Part shown: positions 1-9,293 of the stretch, in pieces
How the letters are laid out: every line of letters begins with the position of its first letter
Position numbering within the stretch: the first letter of the stretch is position 1
NCBI RefSeq assembly: GCF_910592395.1
Contig: NC_088311.1
Location: 1,490,501-1,554,500 of the forward strand
Reading direction: 5' to 3'
Origin: Lineus longissimus
Taxonomy: Eukaryota; Nemertea; Pilidiophora; Heteronemertea; Lineidae
DNA length: 64,000 nt
Position numbers and translations under genes: made by a program
The notes under the pieces: model-generated
Databases searched by the model: none
Seen by the model: only the letters and a program-made list of their open reading frames with translations
Told to the model about the DNA's origin: nothing

Positions 1-134
1 CAGTGTTTCATTCTTAGGGTCAATCTATAGCAGACCAATTAAGGAAAACCTGACACAGGAGGGAGGACAATGTAACATTTCATGAGGGTGACAATATGTA
101 TTAGCATGGTATTTAAGCTCTATCAAAAGGATAC

Positions 135-1521
135 TTTCAAGCCTTCATCACACCATTTCACACATTCTCGAGGTATCTTTAATGCATTCCAACTTTGAGC
201 ACCTAAAATGAAACACAGATATCAATATCTAAAGCAATAAATAACAGTACATGTACATGCAGGGAAGTCACAACAGGGAGATGAGATATGCAACACTATT
301 TAGGGTACCACAGGCACCCCAGTTTAACAATTCACCGCTCTGTCATTTGCCACGTGGCTGTCAGTAATCCTCTTACAAAGTAGATGAATATAGATTAGAC
401 CTATGATAAACAAGACATGAAACTTGCTTGAAGAATCCCTTACCTTTTATGATCGCTTTCATATGATCATGCTTGAACTTGCGAGCAAAAAGACAATCCT
501 TCAAGCACGAGCGATAATTTTCTGAAAGAAAAAAATCAGCCAATTAGCATGACTGTATCTTCTGATTTGATTCCTGGAAGTTGGATTTACTCTGATATTT
601 TCTGGCCAATTCACCAAAGATATGCATTCTGACTATGAGTTAGTGCAAGAATGGAAACACTTACTCAGATACCAATGGCACATGGCTCTATTACAATAGA
701 GAACACAGTTGAGATTAAGGTCACCACACCTCTGCTTGATGCCCTCGCTGTAATGGTCAATGGCTGATCGGTACTTCTTCACCTTGAAATACATGTTGCC
801 ATCTTGTTTGTAGGTCATCGCAAGATCTGAAGGGAGAAGGATACAAGTGAAAATATGACAAAGGACAGATGAGGCTACAATGATTACGAGAATGATAAAG
901 ATGCTGATGATGATGATGATGAGTAAAAAACACAACGATGCACTATCATTATCCAACAGAAGTTTACTGATACCTACCAACTGGTTCATTTTGATCATAT
1001 TTCAGAGCTACCAAAGCCTCCCACTCTGGAGTCATCTCATCAAGAGGAGGGACCTCCTTGGCAAAGAACGGATGCTTCATGAGCTCCTGAAGTACAAAGA
1101 ATATGAGTTTAGAAGATCAGCAATTTTAACAGGCAATGATCGAGTGCTTCATCATGGGCTCCTGAAGGGCAAAGGTTAACAAAAAAACAGTATTTGATGG
1201 CAACCCCAACTCTCATTTACTGCAAAACAAACATGTGAGTCTCTTTCTTTGATCCGACACTGGGTCTGGTGGACTGGAAGTCTGCTGGGAGCATGACTAG
1301 CAAGACAGATTTCCCGCTCCCAATTTCTGCCCACAGAAAGATGCCAGAATCCAACTAAGCATGCCTACCCTCCATTCTGGACCAAGATCCTCCTCTAGAT
1401 CCTCTTCATTCTCACATTTTGCACCAGCATTTTCCTTGGAAGCTACAGGCAATTCTCCCAAATCCAATCCTGCCATTTTGAAGATTTTCTCGGGGAGACT
1501 TCTTTCTGAACTGGGCTCCAT
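135..1521 (-). CDS. TTC4: TTC4, tetratricopeptide co-chaperone (5' half; continues past left edge)
   Basis: TTC4 (yeast Cns1, fly Dpit47) is a TPR co-chaperone that links Hsp70 and Hsp90. Five exons are visible on the minus strand: 1369-1521, 978-1086, 665-826, 444-521 and 135-202. Phases match at each junction (0, 1, 1, 1) and give 190 codons, about half of the usual 385 or so. The start is the ATG at 1521, which gives MEPSSERSLPEKIF; the frame is open further upstream, but that stretch does not look like the family. Exon 2 carries the family signature HPFFAKEVPPLDEM. Exon 3 holds the first TPR (TYKQDGNMYFKVKKY, then NCVLYCNRAMCHWYL). Exons 4 and 5 continue it (KNYRSCLKDCLFARKFK, then VKWCDEGLK). 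The GN pair in the first TPR helix fits a chaperone-binding carboxylate clamp. The last visible exon ends at a GTATCCTTT donor of U12 type. The C-terminal wheel domain lies outside the window. Confidence 0.93.
1132..1176 (-). repeat. Duplicated fragment of a TTC4 exon start
   Basis: On the minus strand this copies the acceptor and first codons of the TTC4 exon at 978-1086. Both have a cttcag acceptor followed by GAGC-CATG-AAGCA. The copy would read EPMMKHSIIAC and then meets a stop. It lies in the intron just upstream of the real exon, so it looks like a small local duplication that has decayed and is not used. Confidence 0.5.
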
Positions 1522-1984
1522 GATGACTAGGTGATGGTGCTGGCACTCGACACTAAACTTGACAATTTTATTGTTTTTTCTACCAGTACGGATTAACACC
1601 TTTACATAGAAATCCGAGTTGTAGTGTAGTGCATTACGTAACACCCAGGCTCACAGCCAACTACACAAACAACACACATTGGCATAAAACCCACAATAAA
1701 ATAAGATCAGTGGATTACAATGATCGAATGACAAGCTCTATTACATGAACTATTGTTTGATATTTAATTGACTCAATAACTTTATCGAATATCCCGCAAT
1801 TACGACGAAAAATGAGTTTATTTATGTAAAATCTGAAATATCATGCTGCTTTCATGGAGGCTACCATGTTGAAAGTTCCCGGATGTACACTCACGTTTCC
1901 GGGAAAAGTGACAATGTCTTGTGGCGGGAAATTCAAATTCTCGACAACCACAGCATTTTACAGCACCGTGATTGCTGAAGCTGT
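1522..1984. other. TTC4 5' flank and intergenic spacer
   Basis: This stretch holds the presumed TTC4 5' UTR and promoter. The frame upstream of the TTC4 ATG stays open to about 1644, which could be an N-terminal extension, but it has no family similarity. No other gene is seen before the tRNA repeat. Confidence 0.4.
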
Positions 1985-2013
1985 CGTAGTCAATACCGCG
2001 CCTTTCCAAGCAA

Positions 2014-2085
2014 TCCCATATGGTCTAGTGGTTAGGATTTCTGGCTCTCACCCAGGAGGCCCGGGTTCGATTCCCGGTGTGGGAA
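2014..2085 (+). tRNA. tRNA-Glu (CTC anticodon), copy 1
   Basis: This 72-nt cloverleaf has acceptor arms TCCCATA and TGTGGGA, the D-arm/A-box GGTCTAGTGGTTAGGAT, anticodon loop CTCTCAC (anticodon CTC) on a TCTGG/CCAGG stem, and the B box GGTTCGATTCC. These are the hallmarks of eukaryotic tRNA-Glu. A TTTT run at about 2092 can stop RNA polymerase III. No intron is present and CCA is not encoded. Confidence 0.95.
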
Positions 2086-2346
2086 CGCTCATTTTGCACC
2101 TCGGCAATCGATTTCATCTTTATAGAAAGCACTGGTGGATGCTGGGGAGACGCCCTGATGGTATCTTTTGGGAGTGCTGTTTCTTTCATAGGTTGTATGT
2201 TAAATATTTTAAAAGTATTCTTGAGCATCCTTTTCCCCCAAACCAAGCTGGGGAATTTCTTACTTTCATAATCCCGTTAGTTATGATAGCAATCACAACA
2301 GGAGCACAAGCTGATTACGTAGTCAATACTGCGCCCTTTTAAGCAA

Positions 2347-2418
2347 TCCCATATGGTCTAGTGGTTAGGATTTCTGGCTCTCACCCAGGAGGCCCGGGTT
2401 CGATTCCCGGTGTGGGAA
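2347..2418 (+). tRNA. tRNA-Glu (CTC anticodon), copy 2
   Basis: The sequence is identical to the copy 333 bp upstream, including the CTC anticodon, both internal promoter boxes and the TTTT terminator shortly downstream. It belongs to the second unit of the tandem duplication. Identical genes inside diverged flanks suggest both copies are functional and under selection. Confidence 0.95.
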
Positions 2419-2655
2419 CGCTCATTTTGTACCTCGGCAATCGATTTCATTTTAATAGAAAGCACTGAGAGTGGTGGAGGCTGGGGAGACGCCCTGATGG
2501 TATCTTTTGTGTGACCGCTGTTTCTTTCATAGGTTGGATGTTACATGTTTTAAAAGTATTCTTGAGCATTCTTTTCCCCCAAACCAAGCTGGGAAATTTC
2601 TTACTTTGATAATCCCGTTAGTTATGATAGGAATCACAACAGGAGCACAAGCTGA

Positions 2656-2857
2656 GGGAGGCGCTAATTACCATGTTATGATTGGACTTACTCAAAACGC
2701 CTTTCTTCCTTTTTAACAGAAAGGAGTGAACCGACATCACCAATCACTTAAGTGCTTAATTGGCAATCACAAGCAAGTTGCTACAATGTCAATTATTTAC
2801 CTCCAGCACGTGTCCCAGGTTAGAGGCGACACCCTTGCTCAAATATTTGAAGAGTGG
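2656..2857. other. Upstream region of the forkhead gene
   Basis: This is spacer between the tRNA repeat and the core promoter of the forkhead gene. It contains short open frames only, none resembling a protein family. Enhancer or proximal promoter elements may lie here, but none is recognisable by eye. Confidence 0.4.
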
Positions 2858-2895
2858 TATATAATCTTTGGGAAGAGGGTGACCGTCATCAGTTT
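2858..2895 (+). promoter_or_regulatory. TATA box and initiator of the forkhead gene
   Basis: TATATAAT at 2858-2865 is followed by an initiator-like TCAGTT whose A is at 2891. The spacing of about 32 bp is what a focused TATA promoter uses. The predicted 5' UTR is about 52 nt and leads to AAGATGG at 2943. A second TCAGTA initiator at 2901 is possible. Confidence 0.6.
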
Positions 2896-2942
2896 ACAGT
2901 TCAGTATTGAAATAATCACAAGAGTTTATACACAAGTCCAAG

Positions 2943-4565
2943 ATGGTTGATATCAACACGACGAGTTCGATGCCGGGATATCCAGCTTACGCCTCCAATC
3001 TCTACAGCCGCCAGGACTACCCAGCCATGCAGTCACCTTACGTTGGGTATTCTCCCATGCCGGTCATGCCAGGCCTCCAGGACAGCACCGGACAAGTCAG
3101 CTACAGTTACCTGCCTCCTCCATACCCGTACAGCCGAGAAATCAGGCAAGACACCTTCAGGCAAGACACTCCTAAGCCATCCGTCTGGTCTCCTTGGGAT
3201 AACCGCCAGCAGATCGAACGCCGCAGTCCCCAGTACTCATCGCTAAACGTACCAAGAAGCGAGGAGAAGACCTTGAACCGATCAAGAGAATCAGAGAATT
3301 CGTATATCAGCGCCGGCAGTCCTGAGCAAGTCACCCTCTACCACCATGAAGGGACACCGCCCGGTGTGAGAGGTATGCTGAGACAAGACGACGTGGGAGA
3401 CAAACTCGACCAATCCAGTGGCAGCTCCATCTCAGCCCAGGGGAAATCCGACGAAGACAGTCACAGGTACACGGAGAAATCACCTGAATCCCGCAGTGAT
3501 GACAGCGTCGAGGAGGACAAACCGAAACGTCGCCGTGAACGCAAGCGAGACATCCGGGGCAAGCCGCCGTACAGCTACATCGCCCTGATCGCCATGGCTA
3601 TCGCCAACTCATCCGACCAGAAGAGCACCTTGAATGACATCTACAGCTTCATCGAAGACCGGTTCCCGTACTACAAGGAGAACAAGAAGAGATGGCAGGG
3701 CTCTATCCGTCACAACCTCACCCTGAACGAGTGTTTCATGAAGCTTCCACGTCAGCCAGGCTACAAGGGGCACCACTGGGCCATTGATCCCGCCTTCATG
3801 GACATGTTCGACGAGGGAAGCTTCCTCCGCAGACGATACCGATTCAAGAACAAGAAGAATGGCGGCAAACCGCAGAGTCCAGCAGAGCAGCAGACGACAG
3901 CCATCCGTAACAGCCTCATCAGCATGTCCGCAGTCGCACAGACCAACGCCGCAGCCAGTGCCCTCGTCCTCTCACGCCTTGAAGTAGCCGCCATGTCTCA
4001 GCCGAACGAGATCCTGGATTCGCCACCAGCACACGAATCTGTCGACACCTTTACCAACATGATGGACCAACCATCCACCAGCTCCACATCTTGCTTCCAA
4101 ACGGGAACTTACGGCATGCCAAAGGACACACGATCCGACTTCGGACAATACGCTCTTCCTCATCCGACATCGTTTTACTCGGGTTGTAACACGACTGTTC
4201 CCTCTCCTTCCGGATTACCGTACCCCGTGCCGTCCGCTGGATTACCGTACTCCGTCCCTTCTACGAATGGATTATCGTACTCCGTCCCTTCTACGAATGG
4301 ATTATCGTACTCCGTCCCTTCTACGAATGGATTATCGTACTCCGTGCCTTCTACATCTGGATCATCGTACTCTACTGTCCCTTCCACTACGTCTGGATTA
4401 TCGTACACGACTCCCGGATTATCCCTCTCGAACCTCACGCAGTCCGCTCCTCATTCGTACAGCAACTCGTGGATGTCTTACCCTCAGCGAGTCAAGCTCG
4501 ACCTGCAACAGGATATGACAACACTCCTCGATGGATACGCTAGCACATCCCTGACATCGTTATAA
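2943..4565 (+). CDS. Forkhead (Fox) transcription factor, FoxE-like, divergent, single exon
   Basis: This is an intronless 540-aa nuclear DNA-binding protein. The start sits in a good context (AAGATGG) just downstream of the TATA promoter. An N-terminal low-complexity half rich in Tyr, Pro and Ser ends in a basic stretch ([10 protein letters not shown]). The forkhead winged helix follows at about residues 207-300, beginning [17 protein letters not shown] and ending [14 protein letters not shown]. The best subclass resemblance is FoxE (IANS, RHNLTLN, GSFLRRR), but it is not a clean match. Two oddities: recognition helix 3 reads [12 protein letters not shown], with Gly253 where nearly all Fox proteins have Asn, and wing 1/2 is shortened ([10 protein letters not shown] lacks about two residues of the usual PGRPGKG). 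The C-terminal half carries 10-residue tandem repeats of the form [10 protein letters not shown]. Single-exon structure is usual for several class I Fox genes. Confidence 0.92.
   Translation: MVDINTTSSMPGYPAYASNLYSRQDYPAMQSPYVGYSPMPVMPGLQDSTGQVSYSYLPPPYPYSREIRQDTFRQDTPKPSVWSPWDNRQQIERRSPQYSSLNVPRSEEKTLNRSRESENSYISAGSPEQVTLYHHEGTPPGVRGMLRQDDVGDKLDQSSGSSISAQGKSDEDSHRYTEKSPESRSDDSVEEDKPKRRRERKRDIRGKPPYSYIALIAMAIANSSDQKSTLNDIYSFIEDRFPYYKENKKRWQGSIRHNLTLNECFMKLPRQPGYKGHHWAIDPAFMDMFDEGSFLRRRYRFKNKKNGGKPQSPAEQQTTAIRNSLISMSAVAQTNAAASALVLSRLEVAAMSQPNEILDSPPAHESVDTFTNMMDQPSTSSTSCFQTGTYGMPKDTRSDFGQYALPHPTSFYSGCNTTVPSPSGLPYPVPSAGLPYSVPSTNGLSYSVPSTNGLSYSVPSTNGLSYSVPSTSGSSYSTVPSTTSGLSYTTPGLSLSNLTQSAPHSYSNSWMSYPQRVKLDLQQDMTTLLDGYASTSLTSL
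4224..4370 (+). repeat. 30-bp in-frame minisatellite within the forkhead gene
   Basis: Three identical 30-bp units (4251-4280, 4281-4310, 4311-4340) are followed by a diverged fourth copy and preceded by a partial 27-bp copy. Each encodes ten residues, roughly [10 protein letters not shown], in the C-terminal low-complexity region. Length variation between alleles would keep the frame. Confidence 0.9.
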
Positions 4566-4667
4566 TCATGAACGATGGACTCTTGAACATTCATGAACAA
4601 TAGATACTATAAACAATACGGAAACTAAGACTGTGCTATTACGTAAGACAATCTTGACACCAAACAG

Positions 4668-4785
4668 AGTCACTCTCACTGCGCCATTTTCTCAAAAACA
4701 AAGCTTCCAAAAACCTTTTGCACCAACATAACACTTTCAAATTTGAAGCTTTCTAGTTTTTGAGACATGGCGTAAAGAGTACAGC
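4668..4785 (+). repeat. Inverted repeat in the forkhead 3' UTR
   Basis: The arm at about 4681-4711 (CGCCATTTTCTCAAAAAC, then AAGCTTC) is repeated inverted at about 4743-4772 (GAAGCTTTC, then GTTTTTGAGACATGGCG). Weaker pairing extends outwards. The transcript could fold into a hairpin with a loop of about 30 nt. It may instead be a small inserted foldback element. Confidence 0.65.
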
Positions 4786-5153
4786 TGTGTGGTGGATGTG
4801 CTTTACAAATCAGAATTTCATCGAACTTGCTAAGGACTAAACGCTGATATAACTTCGAAATAATCGTCTACATTTGATAATGCATGACAGTGTTACATGT
4901 ATCGTCCAATTGTTGCATCGTGCAATCATTATGCGTATGATCTATCGCACTACTTTGTACTTTACGAAGTACTTAATCCTGTTCCCTCATATCAAGATTG
5001 GTAGCACTGCTTTCTTTTTATGATCAGAGCATTATTAAAGTTGTGAATGCCCAGAGGAAGATGATTGAGATGATAATGTGGGTCAATCGTTGAATGTATC
5101 AACTATATCTTGATAAAAGATTAGATAAATACATGTACCTTCTTATTGTAAAT

Positions 5154-5159
5154 AATAAA
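5154..5159 (+). terminator. Poly(A) signal of the forkhead gene
   Basis: AATAAA lies about 590 nt past the forkhead stop codon in AT-rich DNA. It would give a 3' UTR of about 610 nt. An ATTAAA near 5032 is a possible earlier signal. Confidence 0.5.
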
Positions 5160-5218
5160 AAAGATTCTGTTATATGAATGTTACTCTATTTTGTGACCAA
5201 TCAATCAGCGGTTATTAG

Positions 5219-6917
5219 TTATCTCTCCCCTCGCTGCTCATCAGAGGCTGCTTCACCACCTGTCTCACTGGGAACAGTTGATTGCTGGTCGAGCAGCTCA
5301 TCGCGAGACGCTTCATTAACTGCGACATCTCCTCTGTCCAGCTGCGATCATAGTGTTCTCCGGCTCAGTGAGGTGAAAGAACGAGGAGCAATATGATGGG
5401 TGTGCCAGGCAGTATTCTGTGACTGCACCCGCGACATTGGAGTCAATGTTTCCGATATATTTCCGTTAGTTTATGCTAAGTAATAAGAGGAGGTTGCAAA
5501 CGCTCAACTCGGGTTCATCATAACAGGCTTTAAGTGAGTGTCTTTTAGATACGATATAAAGGCCTGGGAGGATAAATCGACTACACTTTTCAGATAGGAC
5601 TCCGGATGTCGGATTCTCGACACAGAGGGCTGTAAGCCTCGACTGTTCAGACTGCTTGGCTCTCCCTGGGCGGGGATCAGGGACCAGTCTATCAGATCCG
5701 CTGTCAGTTCCGTGTGAATGATGATAATTCCACCAGCGAAGATTAGCAACGAGATGCGTTCAGTGTACGTTGACGGTGAAGATCAATACTAGGATTTCAT
5801 TCCGGTATCTCATTCTAGTTAATATACATATAGTTGATGTTGTCAGGAATTACAACTAGGGGCTACTAAGTGAGGCGCGGAGCTTTCGACAAAATAACCT
5901 TCTCTGGTTCTGGAACAATTTGCTGTTCGTTAAACGCTTTGAAGATCAGTACATGAACAGAGAAGTGTTACTTTTCAGTTGCGTTTATACCTTCTCGTGA
6001 ATGCCTTTTGGGTCTGCAACAACTCACTCACTGTTGACTGATAGCTAAGAACAGTGACTGTTCAGTTGCTGTACAGTTGTTAGGGATTTCCCCTGCGGAG
6101 CGCAACTTCCGACTAGATGCCTTGTCAGGTCTTGCCGTACAGGAACTATTCCCCTGGGCAATTCCTTTGATCACCTCTTGTTGGTTGACAGTTTCATAAG
6201 ATCAATGGCAAGATACCTACCAGGATAGCGATATGTATAGCGCTTCATTTCCTCTGCTCTTGTCAGACAGCCGATCAGGAGCAAAAACCTTAAGTCTGTT
6301 AGCAACGAAGACCAGTAAGATGAACGTTTGGATGATGTCATACTCCGTGTCAGTGATGGACCAATCATAAGAACTCTTCGCTGGAATGGTAGCTTTGATT
6401 GCCTCTAGTTCCGATACTTACCAGAAACCATAGACTACCACTAAATACTGTTTCTGGTCTCGGTTAACAGAATATAGCCTGTCAGGAGGGAATCATTACC
6501 ATTGACTGTTGGCATGGTTATAAGGCGGTAGCCGCCAAAATTCAATATATTGTAATTCATTATACGTGCTTACTCTCTGAAAGAAGCACCAATCTTCAGG
6601 ACGTCAGTGTAACTAAAAGTTATTATATAGATCATTTAGGTCACCTCATCCTGAACGTACGGAAAGATGTTTAACCAGGAAGAGGACGGATAAACTCAAC
6701 CGTGTTTCCATGGTCTCCTGGATTACAACTATCTGTGATGCTATCATAGCTGTTAGTAATCAATGGATAGCCTGGGGTGCCATCAGATAATCGCCAGTGT
6801 TTAGTGCGCTGGAACCTGCAGCCTCGAGGTGCCGCTGCCACTGAGAGTCGCAACCCATTGATCGTATACGCAACTTCCCTGCTCTTCCCGGAATACTGCC
6901 CGCAGTTAGTCGGTTGT
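5219..6917 (-). CDS. Cluster of minus-strand coding-like segments; unrecognised gene or relic
   Basis: Several minus-strand segments look like real protein, with codon use unlike the AT-rich surroundings. Segment A (6895-6676) contains LRLSVAAAPRGC, then HWRLSDGTPGYPLI and GNTVEFIRPLPG. Segment B (6612-6574) reads YTDVLKIGASFR. Segment C (6478-6422) reads LYSVNRDQKQYLVVVYGF; B and C join in phase 2 at a GTAAGC donor and a gacag acceptor. Segment D (to 6221) contains DWSITDTEYDIIQTF and ends at GTAGGT. Further segments near 6153, 5940-5880 and 5750-5504 (with LLIFAGGIIIIHTEL, a possible membrane helix) follow. A last segment at 5341-5219 encodes an acidic tail ending DEQRGER and a stop. Junctions A/B and C/D do not keep frame with the obvious splice sites, so this may be a decayed copy, or I have boundaries wrong. 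I recognise no domain. Ectodomain, helix and acidic tail would suit a membrane protein. Confidence 0.38.
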
Positions 6918-7077
6918 CAGAGAGACCTACACTGACCACGTGTCGCTCCGTTCACTCGACGAAGTTCTAAACTTAGTGGTCGAAGTCGCTGAGATCTCAG
7001 GATACTGTTATTGCCGGTATTGGTTTTTCTGAATTATTCTGTGTTGGATTATGCCTGAGGTTAATTAGCAGCTAACG

Positions 7078-7110
7078 ATGTCATACAAGTACGCAGCTCC
7101 GAATGCAGGT
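7078..7110 (+). other. Candidate first coding exon (MSYKYAAPNA), phase-1 donor
   Basis: ATG with A at -3 opens ten codons and one extra base, directly followed by the strong donor GTAAGTTG at 7111. Its phase-1 end matches the phase-1 start of the TIR exon at 50650 and the exon at 52560, so it could be a distant first exon of that gene. Short ATG-to-GTAAGT runs also arise by chance, and a 43-kb intron would be required. Confidence 0.25.
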
Positions 7111-9224
7111 AAGTTGTTGGCTCTTTGATATCAGGTATTGATTTCATGCGCAGAATGATTTAGGTGTATATATATGTTGTTATGTGTATGACAATGCTGC
7201 TCACGAAGTAATGATACTTCATCATTGCATAACATATGTCGAACCGATAGTAGGCCCTATTGATACAACAAGTTTGTATTGGTAGTTGTCACAAATTATT
7301 GTCTGATATGCAAAACCAATACTTATAGTTAGTGCTCACTGATATTCTCAGTGACATTGGAGGAATACTTTCTCTAAGCCTTTATAAACAGATAAAGGTG
7401 CAACACAGTAGGGTATGAGGATTGGGGAACTGAAGTAGGCCTACTCGACCACCTGTTTCAATACATAACACCTGTTTGATCTTGAATTCCCAACTCGAAA
7501 CAGCTATGTCAGCCTACCATGGACACCTGCAGTTTCATTATGTGTTGTATCTATGTGTTGTATCAAATATTGGTGAAATATTCAAGAAGAATCTCTTGGT
7601 TTATCTGTATAACACTTTCTGCAAACAACCAATACGCTTTTATCAGTAGCTGACCTGAGCACTATTGAACATGGAAAGGGTGGACTATTGCAAAGCCAAG
7701 GGCAACACCATTCCAAATGAAGCCCAATCCATCAAATTAATTGGGATGCTCTGGCGTTTCCTTCAATGTATTGTTGCCAGTTCGTCTGTTATTGGCAAAT
7801 GAAGTATGATGGCCTCACTGTCGAGTTACATGAAATATTCATAGCGTGGCAGGAACTAAATGATAAACAAAAGACACCAAGAGATGCCTCTCTGGCATAA
7901 CTGATCGGATGACAAGACATAGCTTTCTTTGCTTTGGCAAGTATCTATCACATACTCCATGGTAAATGACACTTTGTACAGAACTGGATTCATGGAGTTT
8001 CTGGATACTTGTTTCTTACCAGCTTGACTTTTGCTCCCATGATTGGTTGAGAGTTGGTCCAGGAGGGGTGGTTCCCTTCTACCATTCTCTCAGACATCAC
8101 TCATAACCACTGAAATAGATCTGCCACTTTCTAGTGTCCAGACAGCTAAATCACCCAATATTACATTTTAACTCAAATGTGAAGACTTGCCAATCATAAG
8201 GATACGTGATAAACTTGTTTTATGGCAGAAATTGACATCCATATCTGACATCAAAGTATTTCGCAGTGATGAAGATTGTCAGAGAATCAGCCGATTCAAA
8301 TTGAATGTCTTCATATACAATGAGCAACGTCAAGTTTAAAAGATTTATGAATTAATTTCGATAAGTTGATCATCAGCTGAATATGACCTGTGGTGTACAG
8401 AGGTGAAACTAACATCTGTGGTAATACAACGTATAACATGATAAACCCTGTCTGCTGATTCAATTTGCAGCTGGGCCAATATTTCATAGTGTCATTGTCA
8501 TTGCTTCTTTATTTCATGAGTCGATTCTCTGTTGTATGACAACATGGCACCTGATCAACAAGGTAACAATGTTTCTGAAAATGTTGACAAAATGGTGACA
8601 GTGTTCACAGAGCTTTAGGAATCATGCATTTCAATGGTTTCAACTTATTGGTTTGAAAAATCCTGCCGAACTGCATAAAATGGATGAATGAAGCTCTCCG
8701 GAAATCCTCTTAGTGTGCATTTCAGGGGGTTCCTTGATGATTTGGTCATGTGTTGTAAAAGGCATACCATGGAGACAGTCTTGGACAATATCTTGTCAAA
8801 ATGAAATAAAACCATTTCAAAAAGCTGATAATGAATCTCCTTGTCACAGTTTATTGGCTTCACATCTTGTAGAACCTAATAAAGAGACATCACTGGCCAA
8901 ATGAGGTATAGATCTGTAAACCAATGACAAAAAGTGCCGTTCAGTGGTCAAGAATTGAACGAATACTGATTCTCAGTCACACAGGGAATCCATATTTCAT
9001 CTCATGCTCTCAGTTCAAGCTCAGAAGTAGGTGTTTCAAGAATTATGGTTCTTGCGACGAGATAAGGGCTGGTCTCCATGAGCCGATGAAGAAGTAATAT
9101 GTTATAGCCATTTCTATTAAAAAAAAGTTTCTCTTTATGAGGCTGCCTGGTGGTGAAATGCTCAGCCATAATCCTGTTGTCATGATCACAGATGAAAAAC
9201 ATTAGAATATTAGGTGATGTTCTC

Positions 9225-9264
<40 letters not shown>

Positions 9265-9293
9265 CGTCGTCGTCGTCGTCGTCGTCGTTGTTG
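9225..9293 (+). repeat. Compound microsatellite (TTG)13(TCG)8(TTG)2
   Basis: This is a pure 69-bp trinucleotide run that changes unit from TTG to TCG and back. The TCG block is consistent with one T-to-C change in a TTG unit that then spread by slippage. It is non-coding by context and likely length-polymorphic. Confidence 0.97.

Larger units (their letters stand above)
1985..2655 (+). repeat. Tandem 333-bp duplication carrying two tRNA-Glu genes
   Basis: Unit 1 (about 1985-2317) and unit 2 (about 2318-2655) align along their whole length with a period of 333 bp at the tRNA genes. The tRNA bodies are identical. The flanks differ by scattered substitutions and a few small indels, so the duplication is not brand new while the genes stay intact. 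The non-tRNA part contains no protein gene I recognise. Confidence 0.85.

Noticed and set aside
1522-1644. N-terminal extension of TTC4 by 41 codons
   Set aside because: The extension does not resemble TTC4 proteins, and the ATG at 1521 gives a normal N-terminus; it is probably 5' UTR.
8544-8562. ATG run MAPDQQ ending at GTAACA in phase 1
   Set aside because: The donor is weak and the run is only six codons; the frame also stays open past the supposed donor.
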